Below, in pieces: positions 8,794 to 16,965 of a stretch of 40,129 nt of DNA. This DNA is from JAXJYR01 sp964593515 (GTDB lineage Bacteria; Bacillota_I; Bacilli_A; Erysipelotrichales; Erysipelotrichaceae). The notes under the pieces were generated by a model. The model worked only from the letters and a program-made list of their open reading frames with translations, ran no database searches and was not told the origin of the DNA. The translations under genes were made by a program, and so were the position numbers. The stretch is taken from NCBI GenBank assembly GCA_964593515.1, contig CAZQJH010000001.1, positions 1 through 40,129 of the forward strand. Direction: 5' to 3'. How positions within the stretch are numbered: position 1 is the stretch's first letter; every line of letters begins with the position of its first letter.

Positions 8794-8830
8794 AATCGCG
8801 ATTTGACAATCTGAACAATCGTGATATAAT
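8794..8830 (+). promoter_or_regulatory. Strong extended -10 promoter with repeated AATCGYGAT
   Basis: Consensus TTGACA (8803-8808), a 16-base spacer and an extended -10 TGATATAAT (8822-8830). The word AATCGCGAT (8794-8802) directly abuts the -35, and AATCGTGAT (8817-8825) overlaps the -10. Their start-to-start spacing is 23 bases, about two helical turns, so they could be operator half-sites. That regulatory role is inferred. Confidence 0.75.
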
Positions 8831-8863
8831 TAAAAAGAATTTGAAATAGAGGAGAGATGAATT

Positions 8864-9169
8864 ATGGCAAAATGGGATGTTGCGCAATATGTTGATGTAA
8901 TTAACGCTAAGAAATTAGATGCACATAACAAAGAATGGTTATATATTGAAGTAAATGCAAAAGATTTATTAGAAGAATGTGAAGCAGGAGTTAAAAACTT
9001 AAATGTTTGTTGTAAAGCTATTCTTCAAACAATGCTTGAAGGTGATTACTTCGTGGTAGAACCTAAAAACCGTAGTAAATGTGCTGGAACTTTAACGGTT
9101 CGTTATTACTGTGACAACTTAGATCCAAGTCGTCGTACATATGCTGAAGTAGCAAAAGAAACTAAATAA
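8864..9169 (+). CDS. Small conserved-looking protein of unknown function
   Basis: I do not recognise this 101-residue protein. It starts at an ATG after GAGGAGAG and is soluble by composition, with no signal peptide or membrane segment. It contains four cysteines (a CC pair near residue 49, then Cys in SKCAG and YYCDN) that do not form a standard zinc ribbon. The charged, slightly acidic sequence ends in a lysine-rich tail. It stands alone between its own near-consensus promoter and terminator, which argues for a real and well-expressed gene. Codon use matches its neighbours. No function can be assigned from context. Confidence 0.75.
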   Translation: MAKWDVAQYVDVINAKKLDAHNKEWLYIEVNAKDLLEECEAGVKNLNVCCKAILQTMLEGDYFVVEPKNRSKCAGTLTVRYYCDNLDPSRRTYAEVAKETK

Positions 9170-9203
9170 AAAAAGGTGCTGTTTTTTAAAACAGTACCTT
9201 TTT
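9168..9203. terminator. Intrinsic terminator after the 101-residue gene
   Basis: Stem 9175-9185 pairs with 9188-9198 (11 positions, one G-T wobble). It is flanked by A residues before and T residues after, so it can act in both directions. Confidence 0.8.
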
Positions 9204-9209
9204 ATTTAG

Positions 9210-9320
9210 TTATTTAATTGTGTCACATACTTCATTTAAGATATAATCACCACTAATACCACAAGGTAAATCAGGTAAGATTTCATATTTGTTTTTGTAT
9301 TCACCAAAAAAAGAACTATC
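9210..9320 (-). pseudogene. C-terminal remnant of an unidentified gene
   Basis: Read on the minus strand, this stretch is open for 36 codons and ends in a proper stop (9210-9212). Its sequence is protein-like (GEYKNKYEILPDLPCGIS, then GDYILNEVCDTIK) and uses the same codon style as real genes here. It has no start codon or ribosome binding site. The upstream end runs straight into the mscL terminator, where a stop codon closes the frame (9321-9323). The simplest reading is the tail of a gene whose front was lost in a deletion or rearrangement beside mscL. I cannot name the family. Confidence 0.5.
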
Positions 9321-9353
9321 TTAATGCAAATAAAGCATAAGATAGTTCTTTTT
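9306..9353. terminator. Terminator of mscL (bidirectional)
   Basis: About 16 paired bases (AAGAACTATCTT... from 9311 with ...AAGATAGTTCTT to 9350) carry one bulged A and a 7-base loop. Seven A precede and five T follow. On the minus strand it lies directly after the mscL stop. Confidence 0.85.
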
Positions 9354-9357
9354 ATAA

Positions 9358-9810
9358 CTAATTTAAATCACTTGTACAGTGTGGACATTTACTAGCATTA
9401 ATGTCGATTTCACTCTTACAAAATGGACATACTTTAGTAGTTGGTGCAGCTGGTGCTTCTTCTTTATTATTTTTACGAGCTAAACTATTCATAGCTTTAA
9501 CCATCACAAAAATAATAAAAGCCATAATTAAGAAGTTAATTACTTGAGTAATAAATACTCCATAATTTAAAGTTGCTGCTCCAGCTTCAATTGCTTGAGC
9601 TAAAGTGTCATAATGTTGACCATTTAAAGCGATGAACCAGTTTTCGAAATTAATTCCTCCAGTAACTAAAGTAATGATTGGCATTACTACATCATTAACT
9701 AAGGAAGAAACAATTCCTTGAAAGGCTCCCCCAATGATAACCCCTACCGCAAGATCTAGGACGTTACCACGCATAATAAATTCCTTAAATTCTTTGATAA
9801 ATGATGACAT
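9358..9810 (-). CDS. mscL: Large-conductance mechanosensitive channel with zinc-ribbon tail
   Basis: Membrane channel that opens under hypo-osmotic stretch to release solutes. The N-terminal amphipathic helix and pore-lining first membrane segment (FIMRGNVLDLAVGVIIGGAF, residues 11-30) are classic MscL. The second membrane segment is near residues 84-106. The 150-residue protein is longer than the 136 of E. coli because it ends in a four-cysteine ribbon (Cys128, Cys131, Cys142, Cys145). This tail occurs in some Gram-positive MscL proteins. An AAAGGGG site precedes the start and a consensus promoter lies just upstream, directly after the end of the neighbouring minus-strand gene. Confidence 0.95.
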   Translation of the reverse strand: MSSFIKEFKEFIMRGNVLDLAVGVIIGGAFQGIVSSLVNDVVMPIITLVTGGINFENWFIALNGQHYDTLAQAIEAGAATLNYGVFITQVINFLIMAFIIFVMVKAMNSLARKNNKEEAPAAPTTKVCPFCKSEIDINASKCPHCTSDLN

Positions 9811-9836
9811 ATGAAATCCCCTTTCTTATTAGTTTA

Positions 9837-9865
9837 AGTATATAATAAAATAATGGATTTGTAAA
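9837..9865 (-). promoter_or_regulatory. Sigma-A promoter of mscL
   Basis: On the minus strand, TTTACA (9865-9860), a 17-base spacer and TATACT (9842-9837) lie 26 bases before the start codon. Confidence 0.7.
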
Positions 9866-9868
9866 AGA

Positions 9869-11209
9869 TTAATGATGCCATAAACAAATATAATCAGCTA
9901 CATCATTTAATAATGGTAATAAAATACAATTAATAGTTTCATTATTTTCTATTAAAGCTGGTGAGCAATCAACTAATTCATCATCGAAAATTGGGGTTGA
10001 GTAAAGCTTACCATTTTCATCTTGAAGGGTAATAACTAATTGTGAATCATTGCCACTAAGTTGTTCTTGAAGACTAACAACCTTAAAATTACCGGCAACA
10101 ATCTTACGATAGTTTTCAATAGTATTTAAAACACTGTCATCATCAATTATAACTGTAGTAAGAAATGCGTCTACAACTTCAGGATGAGCTTGGATATATA
10201 AGCTACCTTCATAAAGTAAATCTTCATGACTAGAAACAGCAACATGGTTTTGAGCTAAATAAGTTAATAGATTAGATAATAAAGGGAAGTTTTCATCAAA
10301 AATAAATTCACCATTATCATCATCACATGCTTTATATGAAAGACCAGCACTTAAGGCACAAGGCATATTTTCGTAAGCAATTTTTAACTTATCCATTAAT
10401 GTTTGTTCTTCTTCAATACTTAAAGTAGGTATAATCATATTACAAAGATTAATAAAAGGTACATGACAATGAGCGCTACAGTAAATTGTATCGAAAATAG
10501 AATCATTAAATAACATTTCGTGATGGATATTATTTAATTCATTAACATAAATAAGTAAATCTATGATGCTTTGATCAGCTAAAGGGAAATGATTTTCTCC
10601 CATTGACATAATATAATCAAAATCATAAGGCAATGGTTTTTGCTCATCAAGGGGAATATCTTCAGGGGTTAAATTATCTAATGTTGGATCAGATAATAAT
10701 TGATTGTTATTATGAATAGTAGCACTAATTTGTTGGTGAACTAATAAACTTAAGATATTTAAAGAAACATCAAGTTTGACTTGTTCATCATAATAATTAC
10801 AAAGATTATCAATAGCTGTATCAGCATAAGTAAATCCATAACAACGAATAATCCCTAAAATTAAGGTAGAAGCTTTATCAAAAGCTTTTAATTCTTTGTC
10901 GCAATTTTTTAAATTAACGACTAATTCAGCTAATTTATCTTTGGTATATGGATTTAAAGTAGCTTTTTTGTTACGAATATTAGCAAATAATTCATAACCT
11001 GGGTGACATTGACTGTCTTCAATAATAAAGCTACCATTAGTTGATAAGTTTTGTAAGTTATCACGTTCGTCTTGGTTAAACAAGGCAGCAGCCATAAAAG
11101 GATTATGGCTAATAGCTTCTATTATTGTATTAATCATCTGTTTAGAACTAGCTTTAGCATCAGCATCTAAACAATTGTAGAAAAACTGTAAGGGTAATGA
11201 AATGCTCAT
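9869..11209 (-). CDS. Unknown acidic 446-residue protein
   Basis: I do not recognise a family. The protein is acidic, rich in Leu, Asn and Asp, and looks mostly helical. It has no signal peptide, no membrane segment, and no nucleotide-binding or zinc-ribbon motif. Cysteines and histidines are scattered (for example the short CSAHCHVPF stretch near residue 240), without a clear metal site. The last third (from about residue 375) looks like a small beta-rich domain. It starts at an ATG preceded by TAGGAGG with an extended -10 promoter upstream, diverging from gpmI. Its stop lies just before the mscL promoter. Codon use fits the genome, so recent import is not indicated. Confidence 0.8.
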   Translation of the reverse strand: MSISLPLQFFYNCLDADAKASSKQMINTIIEAISHNPFMAAALFNQDERDNLQNLSTNGSFIIEDSQCHPGYELFANIRNKKATLNPYTKDKLAELVVNLKNCDKELKAFDKASTLILGIIRCYGFTYADTAIDNLCNYYDEQVKLDVSLNILSLLVHQQISATIHNNNQLLSDPTLDNLTPEDIPLDEQKPLPYDFDYIMSMGENHFPLADQSIIDLLIYVNELNNIHHEMLFNDSIFDTIYCSAHCHVPFINLCNMIIPTLSIEEEQTLMDKLKIAYENMPCALSAGLSYKACDDDNGEFIFDENFPLLSNLLTYLAQNHVAVSSHEDLLYEGSLYIQAHPEVVDAFLTTVIIDDDSVLNTIENYRKIVAGNFKVVSLQEQLSGNDSQLVITLQDENGKLYSTPIFDDELVDCSPALIENNETINCILLPLLNDVADYICLWHH

Positions 11210-11238
11210 ATAAAAACCTCCTAATAATTTACTAACAA

Positions 11239-11247
11239 ATTATAACA
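11239..11247 (-). promoter_or_regulatory. Extended -10 promoter of the 446-residue gene
   Basis: On the minus strand, TGTTATAAT (11247-11239) is an extended -10 box 30 bases before the start codon. No good -35 is visible. It diverges from the gpmI promoter about 40 bases away. Confidence 0.6.
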
Positions 11248-11287
11248 TAATATACGTTAGTTTGCTTAAGGAAGATAATAAAATGAT

Positions 11288-11316
11288 TTGCTTTCATCAA
11301 GGTTAAGTATTATAAT
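11288..11316 (+). promoter_or_regulatory. Sigma-A promoter of gpmI
   Basis: TTGCTT (11288-11293), a 17-base spacer and TATAAT (11311-11316). Confidence 0.75.
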
Positions 11317-11346
11317 TATTGTGAAAAAATAGGAGGATATTTATTT

Positions 11347-12921
11347 ATGACTAAAAGACCGGTTGTGTTGGTAGTTATGGACGGGGTTGGAATCAGTGAT
11401 ACTGATTATGGAAATGCCGTTGAAAAAGCTTATACACCAACATTAGATGAATTAAAAGCAACTTGCCCTAACATTGCAATTAAAGCACATGGTTTAGCGG
11501 TAGGACTTCCAAGTGATGATGATATGGGAAATAGTGAAGTTGGACACAACGCCTTAGGATGTGGACAAATTTATTCTCAAGGAGCTAAATTAGTAAATGA
11601 AAATATTGAATCAAAAGAAATTTTCAAAACTGAAACTTGGGCTCAATTAGTAAATAACTGTAAAGGTAATACAATGCACTTTGTTGGTTTATTATCTGAT
11701 GGTAATGTTCACTCACACATTAACCACTTAAAAGCATTAATTGCGCAAGCTAAAGAAGATGGAGTAACTAATGTAAGAGTACATGCATTATTAGATGGAC
11801 GTGATGTTCCTGAAACTAGTGCTTTAACTTATGTAGATGATATTGAAGCATTTATGGCTGATTTAAATGATGATAACTTCCATGCTTGTATTGCAAGTGG
11901 TGGTGGTCGTATGACTATTACAATGGACCGTTATGAAGCTAACTGGGCAATGGTAGAACAAGGTTGGCATGTACATGTTTTAGGTGAAGGAAGACAATTT
12001 GCTAGCTGTAAAGAAGCAATTGAAACTTACCGTAGTGAAACAGGAGTTATTGACCAAGATTTACCTGGATTTGTTATTGCGAAAGATGGTAAACCAGTGG
12101 GAACAATTGAAGATGGTGACTCAGTTGTATTATTCAACTTTAGAGGGGACCGTGCTCAAGAATTCTCTTTAGCTTTTGATCAAGGTGATGAATTTGATAA
12201 ATTTGATCGTGTTCGTAAACCAGATGTAATGTATGCTGGTATGTTACAATACGATGCTGATTTATGTATTCCAAACAACTTCTTAACATACCCACCTAAA
12301 ATTCAATACACTTTAACTGAAGAATTATGTAAATATGGAATTCGTGAATATGCAATTTCTGAAACACAAAAATATGGTCACGTTACATACTTCTGGAACG
12401 GAAACCGTAGTGAAAAAATTGATGAAAACTTAGAAACTTATGTAGAAATTACTTCTGATGTAGTTCCTTTCGAACAACGTCCTTGGATGAAAGCAGCTGA
12501 AATAACTGATTTATTATGTGAAGCAATTAGAAGTGGAGAATATGATTTCTTACGTACTAACTATCCTAACGGGGATATGGTTGGACATACTGGAAACTTT
12601 GAAGCAACAGTTATCGGAGTTGAAAGTGTTGACTTACAATTAGCTCGTGTTAAAAAAGCAGTTGATGAAGTAAATGGTATTTTATTAATTACTGCTGACC
12701 ACGGTAATGCTGATGAAATGTATGAAAAGAAGAAAAAAGCTGATGCACCAATCAAAGCTAAAACTTCTCATACATTAAACAAAGTTCCATTCATTGTTTA
12801 TGGAGCAGATGTTGAATTAAAAGAAGGGGATGACTTTGGATTAGCTAACATTGCCTCTACAGTAGCTGATTTATTAGAAGTTGAACCTAATGCTAACTGG
12901 AAAGAATCATTAATTAAATAA
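11347..12921 (+). CDS. gpmI: Cofactor-independent phosphoglycerate mutase
   Basis: Interconverts 3- and 2-phosphoglycerate in glycolysis with two manganese ions. The 524-residue protein belongs to the alkaline-phosphatase fold. The N-terminal metal aspartate is Asp12 (VVMDGVG) and the phosphoserine is Ser63 in MGNSEVGHNALGCG. Other conserved blocks are HALLDGRDVPETSAL, FNFRGDRAQEFS, NYPNGDMVGHTG and the metal-binding ITADHGNADEM. TAGGAGG precedes the ATG. It is transcribed alone, apart from the usual gapA-pgk-tpi-eno set, none of which is in this window. Confidence 0.96.
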   Translation: MTKRPVVLVVMDGVGISDTDYGNAVEKAYTPTLDELKATCPNIAIKAHGLAVGLPSDDDMGNSEVGHNALGCGQIYSQGAKLVNENIESKEIFKTETWAQLVNNCKGNTMHFVGLLSDGNVHSHINHLKALIAQAKEDGVTNVRVHALLDGRDVPETSALTYVDDIEAFMADLNDDNFHACIASGGGRMTITMDRYEANWAMVEQGWHVHVLGEGRQFASCKEAIETYRSETGVIDQDLPGFVIAKDGKPVGTIEDGDSVVLFNFRGDRAQEFSLAFDQGDEFDKFDRVRKPDVMYAGMLQYDADLCIPNNFLTYPPKIQYTLTEELCKYGIREYAISETQKYGHVTYFWNGNRSEKIDENLETYVEITSDVVPFEQRPWMKAAEITDLLCEAIRSGEYDFLRTNYPNGDMVGHTGNFEATVIGVESVDLQLARVKKAVDEVNGILLITADHGNADEMYEKKKKADAPIKAKTSHTLNKVPFIVYGADVELKEGDDFGLANIASTVADLLEVEPNANWKESLIK

Positions 12922-12928
12922 ATTTTTA

Positions 12929-12962
12929 TAATGCATTAGCTTGAAGCTAATGCATTATTTTT
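12929..12962 (+). terminator. Intrinsic terminator after gpmI
   Basis: A perfect 13-base stem (12929-12941 with 12945-12957), a 3-base loop and a run of five T. Confidence 0.9.
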
Positions 12963-13001
12963 ATGTGCAAAACATAGTGTAAAAGTTGGTTTTGTGAAAG
13001 G

Positions 13002-13021
13002 TTTTCCACAATTATGGAAAA
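13002..13021. repeat. Inverted repeat upstream of the cold-shock gene
   Basis: TTTTCCA (13002-13008) and TGGAAAA (13015-13021) form an inverted repeat 59 bases before the csp -35 box. It could be a regulator site. TTTTCCACA also resembles a DnaA box, but it is isolated. Confidence 0.35.
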
Positions 13022-13079
13022 AAATGATGAATTTTGTCGAAAGAAAATAGAAAAATTTTCTTAAGTAGGGTTAGATTCA

Positions 13080-13108
13080 TTGATTTTTATGCTTTTTTTT
13101 CATATAAT
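13080..13108 (+). promoter_or_regulatory. Sigma-A promoter of the cold-shock gene
   Basis: TTGATT (13080-13085), a 17-base spacer and TATAAT (13103-13108). The predicted leader is only about 33 bases, much shorter than the cspA-type thermosensor leaders of enterics. Confidence 0.75.
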
Positions 13109-13147
13109 TATCGTATGCTTAACGCATAGAAAGGTATAGGGATAAAC

Positions 13148-13345
13148 ATGAAAGGAAAAGTAAAAATGTTTAATCAAGAAAAAGGATACGGATTCATCAA
13201 ATTAGAAGATGGAAAAGATGTATTCTTTCACTACTCTCAATTAGAAATGGATGGATTCAAAACAATTGATGCTGATGTTGAAGTTGAATTTGAATTAGTT
13301 GAAACTGAGAGAGGATTACAAGCTCATAATATTGTGAAACTTTAA
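13148..13345 (+). CDS. csp: Cold-shock domain protein (CspA family)
   Basis: A 65-residue single-domain nucleic-acid chaperone that binds single-stranded RNA and DNA in the cytoplasm. It has RNP1 as KGYGFI (residues 12-17) and RNP2 as VFFHY (25-29), plus the usual MKGKVKMFN start. The remainder is one OB-fold of standard length. It is a single-gene unit with its own promoter and terminator. The B or C paralogue number cannot be told from the sequence. Confidence 0.93.
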   Translation: MKGKVKMFNQEKGYGFIKLEDGKDVFFHYSQLEMDGFKTIDADVEVEFELVETERGLQAHNIVKL

Positions 13346-13351
13346 TCAATT

Positions 13352-13379
13352 AAAAACGGATGATTCATCCGTTTTTTTT
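13352..13379 (+). terminator. Intrinsic terminator after csp
   Basis: AAAAACGGATG (13352-13362) pairs with CATCCGTTTTT (13366-13376) around a 3-base loop, and T residues continue. Confidence 0.9.
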
Positions 13380-13425
13380 ATAATATATGTGATTATATGT
13401 GAAGTTAAAAGGTTTTACAGTTTAG

Positions 13426-13455
13426 TTGAAACCTAACTATAAAATATGCTATAAT
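13426..13455 (+). promoter_or_regulatory. Sigma-A promoter of secA-prfB
   Basis: TTGAAA (13426-13431), an 18-base spacer and an extended -10 TGCTATAAT (13447-13455). Confidence 0.75.
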
Positions 13456-13503
13456 ATCGTAGAATGTGAAAAAATAACCTTTTTATAGGATGGAGGGTAA
13501 TAT

Positions 13504-15867
13504 ATGGCGAATTTCTTAGAACGCTTATTCTCAGGAGAGAAAAAATTATTAGCAAAAATTGAAAAACAAGCATTAGAAGTAATGGCTTTAGAAGATGAAA
13601 TGAAAGCTTTAAGCGAAGAAGGTTTAAGAGCTAAAACACAAGAATTTAAAGATCGTTATGCTAATGGAGAAACACTAGACTCAATGTTAGTTGAAGCTTT
13701 TGCCGTTTCAAGAGAAGCAGCAAGAAGAACAATTAACGAATTCCCTTATAAAGTACAAATTATGGGTGCAATTGCCATGAATGGTGGAGATATTGCGGAA
13801 ATGCGTACTGGAGAAGGGAAAACATTAACTTCAACAATGTGTATTTATTTAAATGCTTTAGCTGGTAAAGGGGTACATGTTGTTACGGTAAATGAATACT
13901 TAGCTTCTCGTGATGCTGAGTGGATGGGACAAATCTATCGTTACTTAGGATTAAGTGTAGGAGTTAACTTACGTGAATTAACTAAATCACAAAAACGTGA
14001 AGCTTATGCATGTGATATTACGTATACAACAAATTCAGAATTAGGATTTGATTACTTAAGAGATAATATGGTAGTCAATCTTGAAGAACGCGTATTAAGA
14101 GGATTAAGCGTGGCAGTTGTCGATGAGGTTGACTCAATCTTAATTGACGAATCTAGAACTCCATTAATTATTTCAGGAGGAAACAAACAAACAGCTAACT
14201 TATATGTTCAAGCTGATCAATTTGCGAAACGTTTAAAACCAAATGATTACGAAATTGATGAAAAAACAAGACAAATTATGTTAACGGAAAGTGGAGTTAA
14301 AAACGCTGAACGTTTCTTTAAATTAAAAAACTTATATGAAATGGAACATACACAATTAGTTCATCATATTACACAAGCTTTAAAAGCTAACTACATTATG
14401 AAAAAAGAAGTTGAATATGTAGTACAAGATGATGAAATTGTTATCGTTGATTCATTTACTGGACGTACAATGCCTGGACGTGCTTATAGTGATGGATTAC
14501 ATCAAGCAATTGAAGCTAAAGAAGGAGTTACAATTAAAGAAGAAACAGCTACTTTAGCTACAATTACTTACCAAAACTTCTTCCGTTTATATGAAAAATT
14601 ATGTGGTATGACTGGTACTGCTAAAACTGAAGAAGAAGAATTCTTAGAAATTTATAACATGCGTGTTATTGAAATTCCAACTAACCGTCCAGTAGCACGT
14701 ATTGATAAACCAGATGCTGTATTTGCTACACCACAAGCTAAATATAAAGCCTTAATTGAAGAAGTTAAACGTTTATATGCTAAAGGTCAACCGGTTTTAA
14801 TTGGTACTATTTCGGTAGAAGCGAGTGAATTAGTGCATGAATTATTAGTTAAAGCACATATTCCTCATGAAGTATTAAATGCGAAAAACCATGCGCGTGA
14901 AGCAGATATCGTTGCTAGAGCGGGTCGTGTTAAGGCAGTAACAGTTGCAACTAACATGGCTGGTCGTGGTACGGACATTAAGTTACCTCAAGAAGCTAAA
15001 GACTTAGGTGGTTTAGCGGTATTAGGAAGTGAACGTCATGAATCAAGACGTATTGATAACCAGTTACGTGGACGTAGTGGTCGTCAAGGGGATCCTGGAT
15101 TCTCACAATTCTATGTATCATTACAAGATGATTTAATGATTCGTTTCGGTTCTGATAAGATTGCGGGAACAATGAGTTCATTAGGTGATGAACAAATTGA
15201 ATCAAAAATGTTAACTAAATCAATTACTTCAGCGCAAAAACGTGTTGAAGGATACAACTATGATATTCGTAAACAATTATTAGATTACGATGATGTATTA
15301 AGAAGACAGCGTGAAATTATGTATGCTCAACGTGATGATATCTTAGAAATGGAAGATGCACGTGGTATCATTAAAACAATGATGATGAAAGTTGTGGAAG
15401 CAATTGTTGAAGTTAATACAGAAGATCTTAAAAAGAAAACAGGTATCGATTTAGAAGGTATTTGTAAAGCTGTGAACGTGCTTGGATTAGAAGAAAAAGA
15501 TCATTTAAAAGTTGATGATTTAAGTGGTAAATCATTCGAGGATGTCTTAAAAACAGCTACTAATCATGTTCAAGACGTATATGATAAAAAAGTAAGTGGT
15601 TATGATGGAATTGTTGATCGTGAAATTCATCGTTTAGAAAAAACAATTATTTTAAACTTTATCGATCGTAACTGGACTGATCACATTGATACAATGGATA
15701 AATTACGTAATGGTATTCACTTACGTTCTTATGCACAAAATAATCCGTTACAAGCTTATATTGAAGAAGGTTTTGAATTATTTGAAGAAATGCAAGCACG
15801 TATTGCCAAAGATATTACTTATTACTCATTACGATTCCAAATCAGAGCAGAAAGAAGTGACGATTAA
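13504..15867 (+). CDS. secA: Preprotein translocase ATPase SecA
   Basis: Motor that pushes unfolded secretory proteins through SecYEG. The 787-residue protein has the helicase-like core with Walker A TGEGKT (102-107) and the DEVD box (207-210) followed by SILIDESRTPLI. Further motifs are the preprotein-binding region, TNMAGRGTDI, LGSERHESRRIDNQLRGRSGRQGD, and the scaffold and wing domains. It is shorter than E. coli SecA (901) because it ends at FQIRAERSDD. It lacks the C-terminal linker and zinc-binding SEC-C tail, which some Firmicutes also lack. GATGGAGGG precedes the ATG. Its stop TAA shares one base with the prfB start (TAATG), the classic secA-prfB pairing. Confidence 0.97.
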   Translation: MANFLERLFSGEKKLLAKIEKQALEVMALEDEMKALSEEGLRAKTQEFKDRYANGETLDSMLVEAFAVSREAARRTINEFPYKVQIMGAIAMNGGDIAEMRTGEGKTLTSTMCIYLNALAGKGVHVVTVNEYLASRDAEWMGQIYRYLGLSVGVNLRELTKSQKREAYACDITYTTNSELGFDYLRDNMVVNLEERVLRGLSVAVVDEVDSILIDESRTPLIISGGNKQTANLYVQADQFAKRLKPNDYEIDEKTRQIMLTESGVKNAERFFKLKNLYEMEHTQLVHHITQALKANYIMKKEVEYVVQDDEIVIVDSFTGRTMPGRAYSDGLHQAIEAKEGVTIKEETATLATITYQNFFRLYEKLCGMTGTAKTEEEEFLEIYNMRVIEIPTNRPVARIDKPDAVFATPQAKYKALIEEVKRLYAKGQPVLIGTISVEASELVHELLVKAHIPHEVLNAKNHAREADIVARAGRVKAVTVATNMAGRGTDIKLPQEAKDLGGLAVLGSERHESRRIDNQLRGRSGRQGDPGFSQFYVSLQDDLMIRFGSDKIAGTMSSLGDEQIESKMLTKSITSAQKRVEGYNYDIRKQLLDYDDVLRRQREIMYAQRDDILEMEDARGIIKTMMMKVVEAIVEVNTEDLKKKTGIDLEGICKAVNVLGLEEKDHLKVDDLSGKSFEDVLKTATNHVQDVYDKKVSGYDGIVDREIHRLEKTIILNFIDRNWTDHIDTMDKLRNGIHLRSYAQNNPLQAYIEEGFELFEEMQARIAKDITYYSLRFQIRAERSDD

Positions 15868-16965
15868 TGGAATTATATGAACTAAAACAAGGAGTGAGTA
15901 CTCATCGAGTGAAATTAAATGCACTCGGTGAGTCACTTTGACTTGACTAGTAAACGTCATAAAATAGCTGAATATGAATCATTAAGTTTAGAAAATGATT
16001 TTTGGCAAGATCCCAATTATGCCCAAGATATTATTTCTAAATTGAATAGTTTAAAAGGTAGTGTTAAAAATTATGATGAACTAGATAGTTTATTAATAAA
16101 CCTTGAAGAAGGTTTAGAAATGATTAATGAAGAATTTGATGAAGATTTATTTGCTTTATTAGAAGATGAGTATGCTGAATTATTAAAACACTTTGATGAT
16201 TTTGAAATTACTGTGTTATTATCACATGAATATGATCATTCAAATGCTATTTTGGAATTACATCCAGGAGCAGGAGGGACTGAATCTTGTGATTGGGCGC
16301 AAATGTTATATCGAATGTATACACGTTGGGCTGAAAAACAAGGATTTAAAATTAGTGTTTTAGATTATCAAGCTGGGGATGAAGCGGGGATTAAGTCAGT
16401 AACTTTCTTAGTTGAAGGGGATATGGCTTATGGTTATTTAAAAGCAGAAAAAGGAGTGCACCGCTTAGTACGTATTTCGCCTTTTGACGCAGGAGCGCGA
16501 AGACATACGAGCTTTGCGAGTTTAGATGTAATGCCACAATTTCATGATGAGATTGAAATTGATATTAAACCTGATGATTTAATTGTGGAAACTAAACGAG
16601 CAAGTGGAGCCGGAGGACAACACATTAATAAAACGGACTCGGCGATTCGCATGGTACATAAACCAACTGGACTAGTAGCAACTTGTCAAAGTGGGCGAAG
16701 TCAACATGAGAACCGAGAAGAAGCATTGCGAATCTTGAAAAGTCGTTTGTATCAAAAAATGATTGAAGAACAAGAAGCAAAAATGGCAGAAATAAAAGGA
16801 GAACAAAAATTAATCGAATGGGGTTCCCAAATTCGTAGTTATGTTTTTCATCCATATAGTATGGTTAAAGATCATCGTTCTAACTTTGAAACTAGTGATA
16901 CCAAAAAAGTTATGGATGGTGATTTAAATGATTTTATTTATGCTTATTTAAAGATGCAATTATAA
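15867..16965 (+). CDS. prfB: Peptide chain release factor 2, expressed by +1 frameshift
   Basis: Recognises UGA and UAA stop codons and triggers peptide release. The reading frame starts at ATG 15867, overlapping the secA stop. It reads MELYELKQGVSTHRVKLN... for 24 codons to an in-frame TGA (15939-15941). A +1 shift on CTT there continues as DLTSKRHKIAEYES to 16965, giving 365 residues, exactly the size of E. coli RF2. The stop-recognition tripeptide SPF is at 204-206 and the catalytic GGQ at 249-251. The ATG at 15919 is in the downstream frame but is a chance codon inside the shift region. A hairpin overlaps the stop codon. Confidence 0.95.
15926..15942 (+). promoter_or_regulatory. Programmed +1 frameshift site of prfB
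   Basis: CTT TGA C at 15936-15942 is the universal RF2 shift site. A Shine-Dalgarno-like GGTGAG (15927-15932) ends three bases before the CTT, as required to push the ribosome forward. Low RF2 slows termination at TGA and favours the shift, so RF2 controls its own level. Confidence 0.92.

Noticed and set aside
13002..13010. DnaA box / replication origin
   Set aside because: A single near-match with no cluster of boxes and no dnaA or dnaN nearby. dnaB at 31973 is part of a normal operon and not an origin marker.
15939..15941. UGA reassigned to tryptophan, or a prfB pseudogene
   Set aside because: The TGA is the standard RF2 shift site. RF2 itself is present and tryptophans are TGG throughout.
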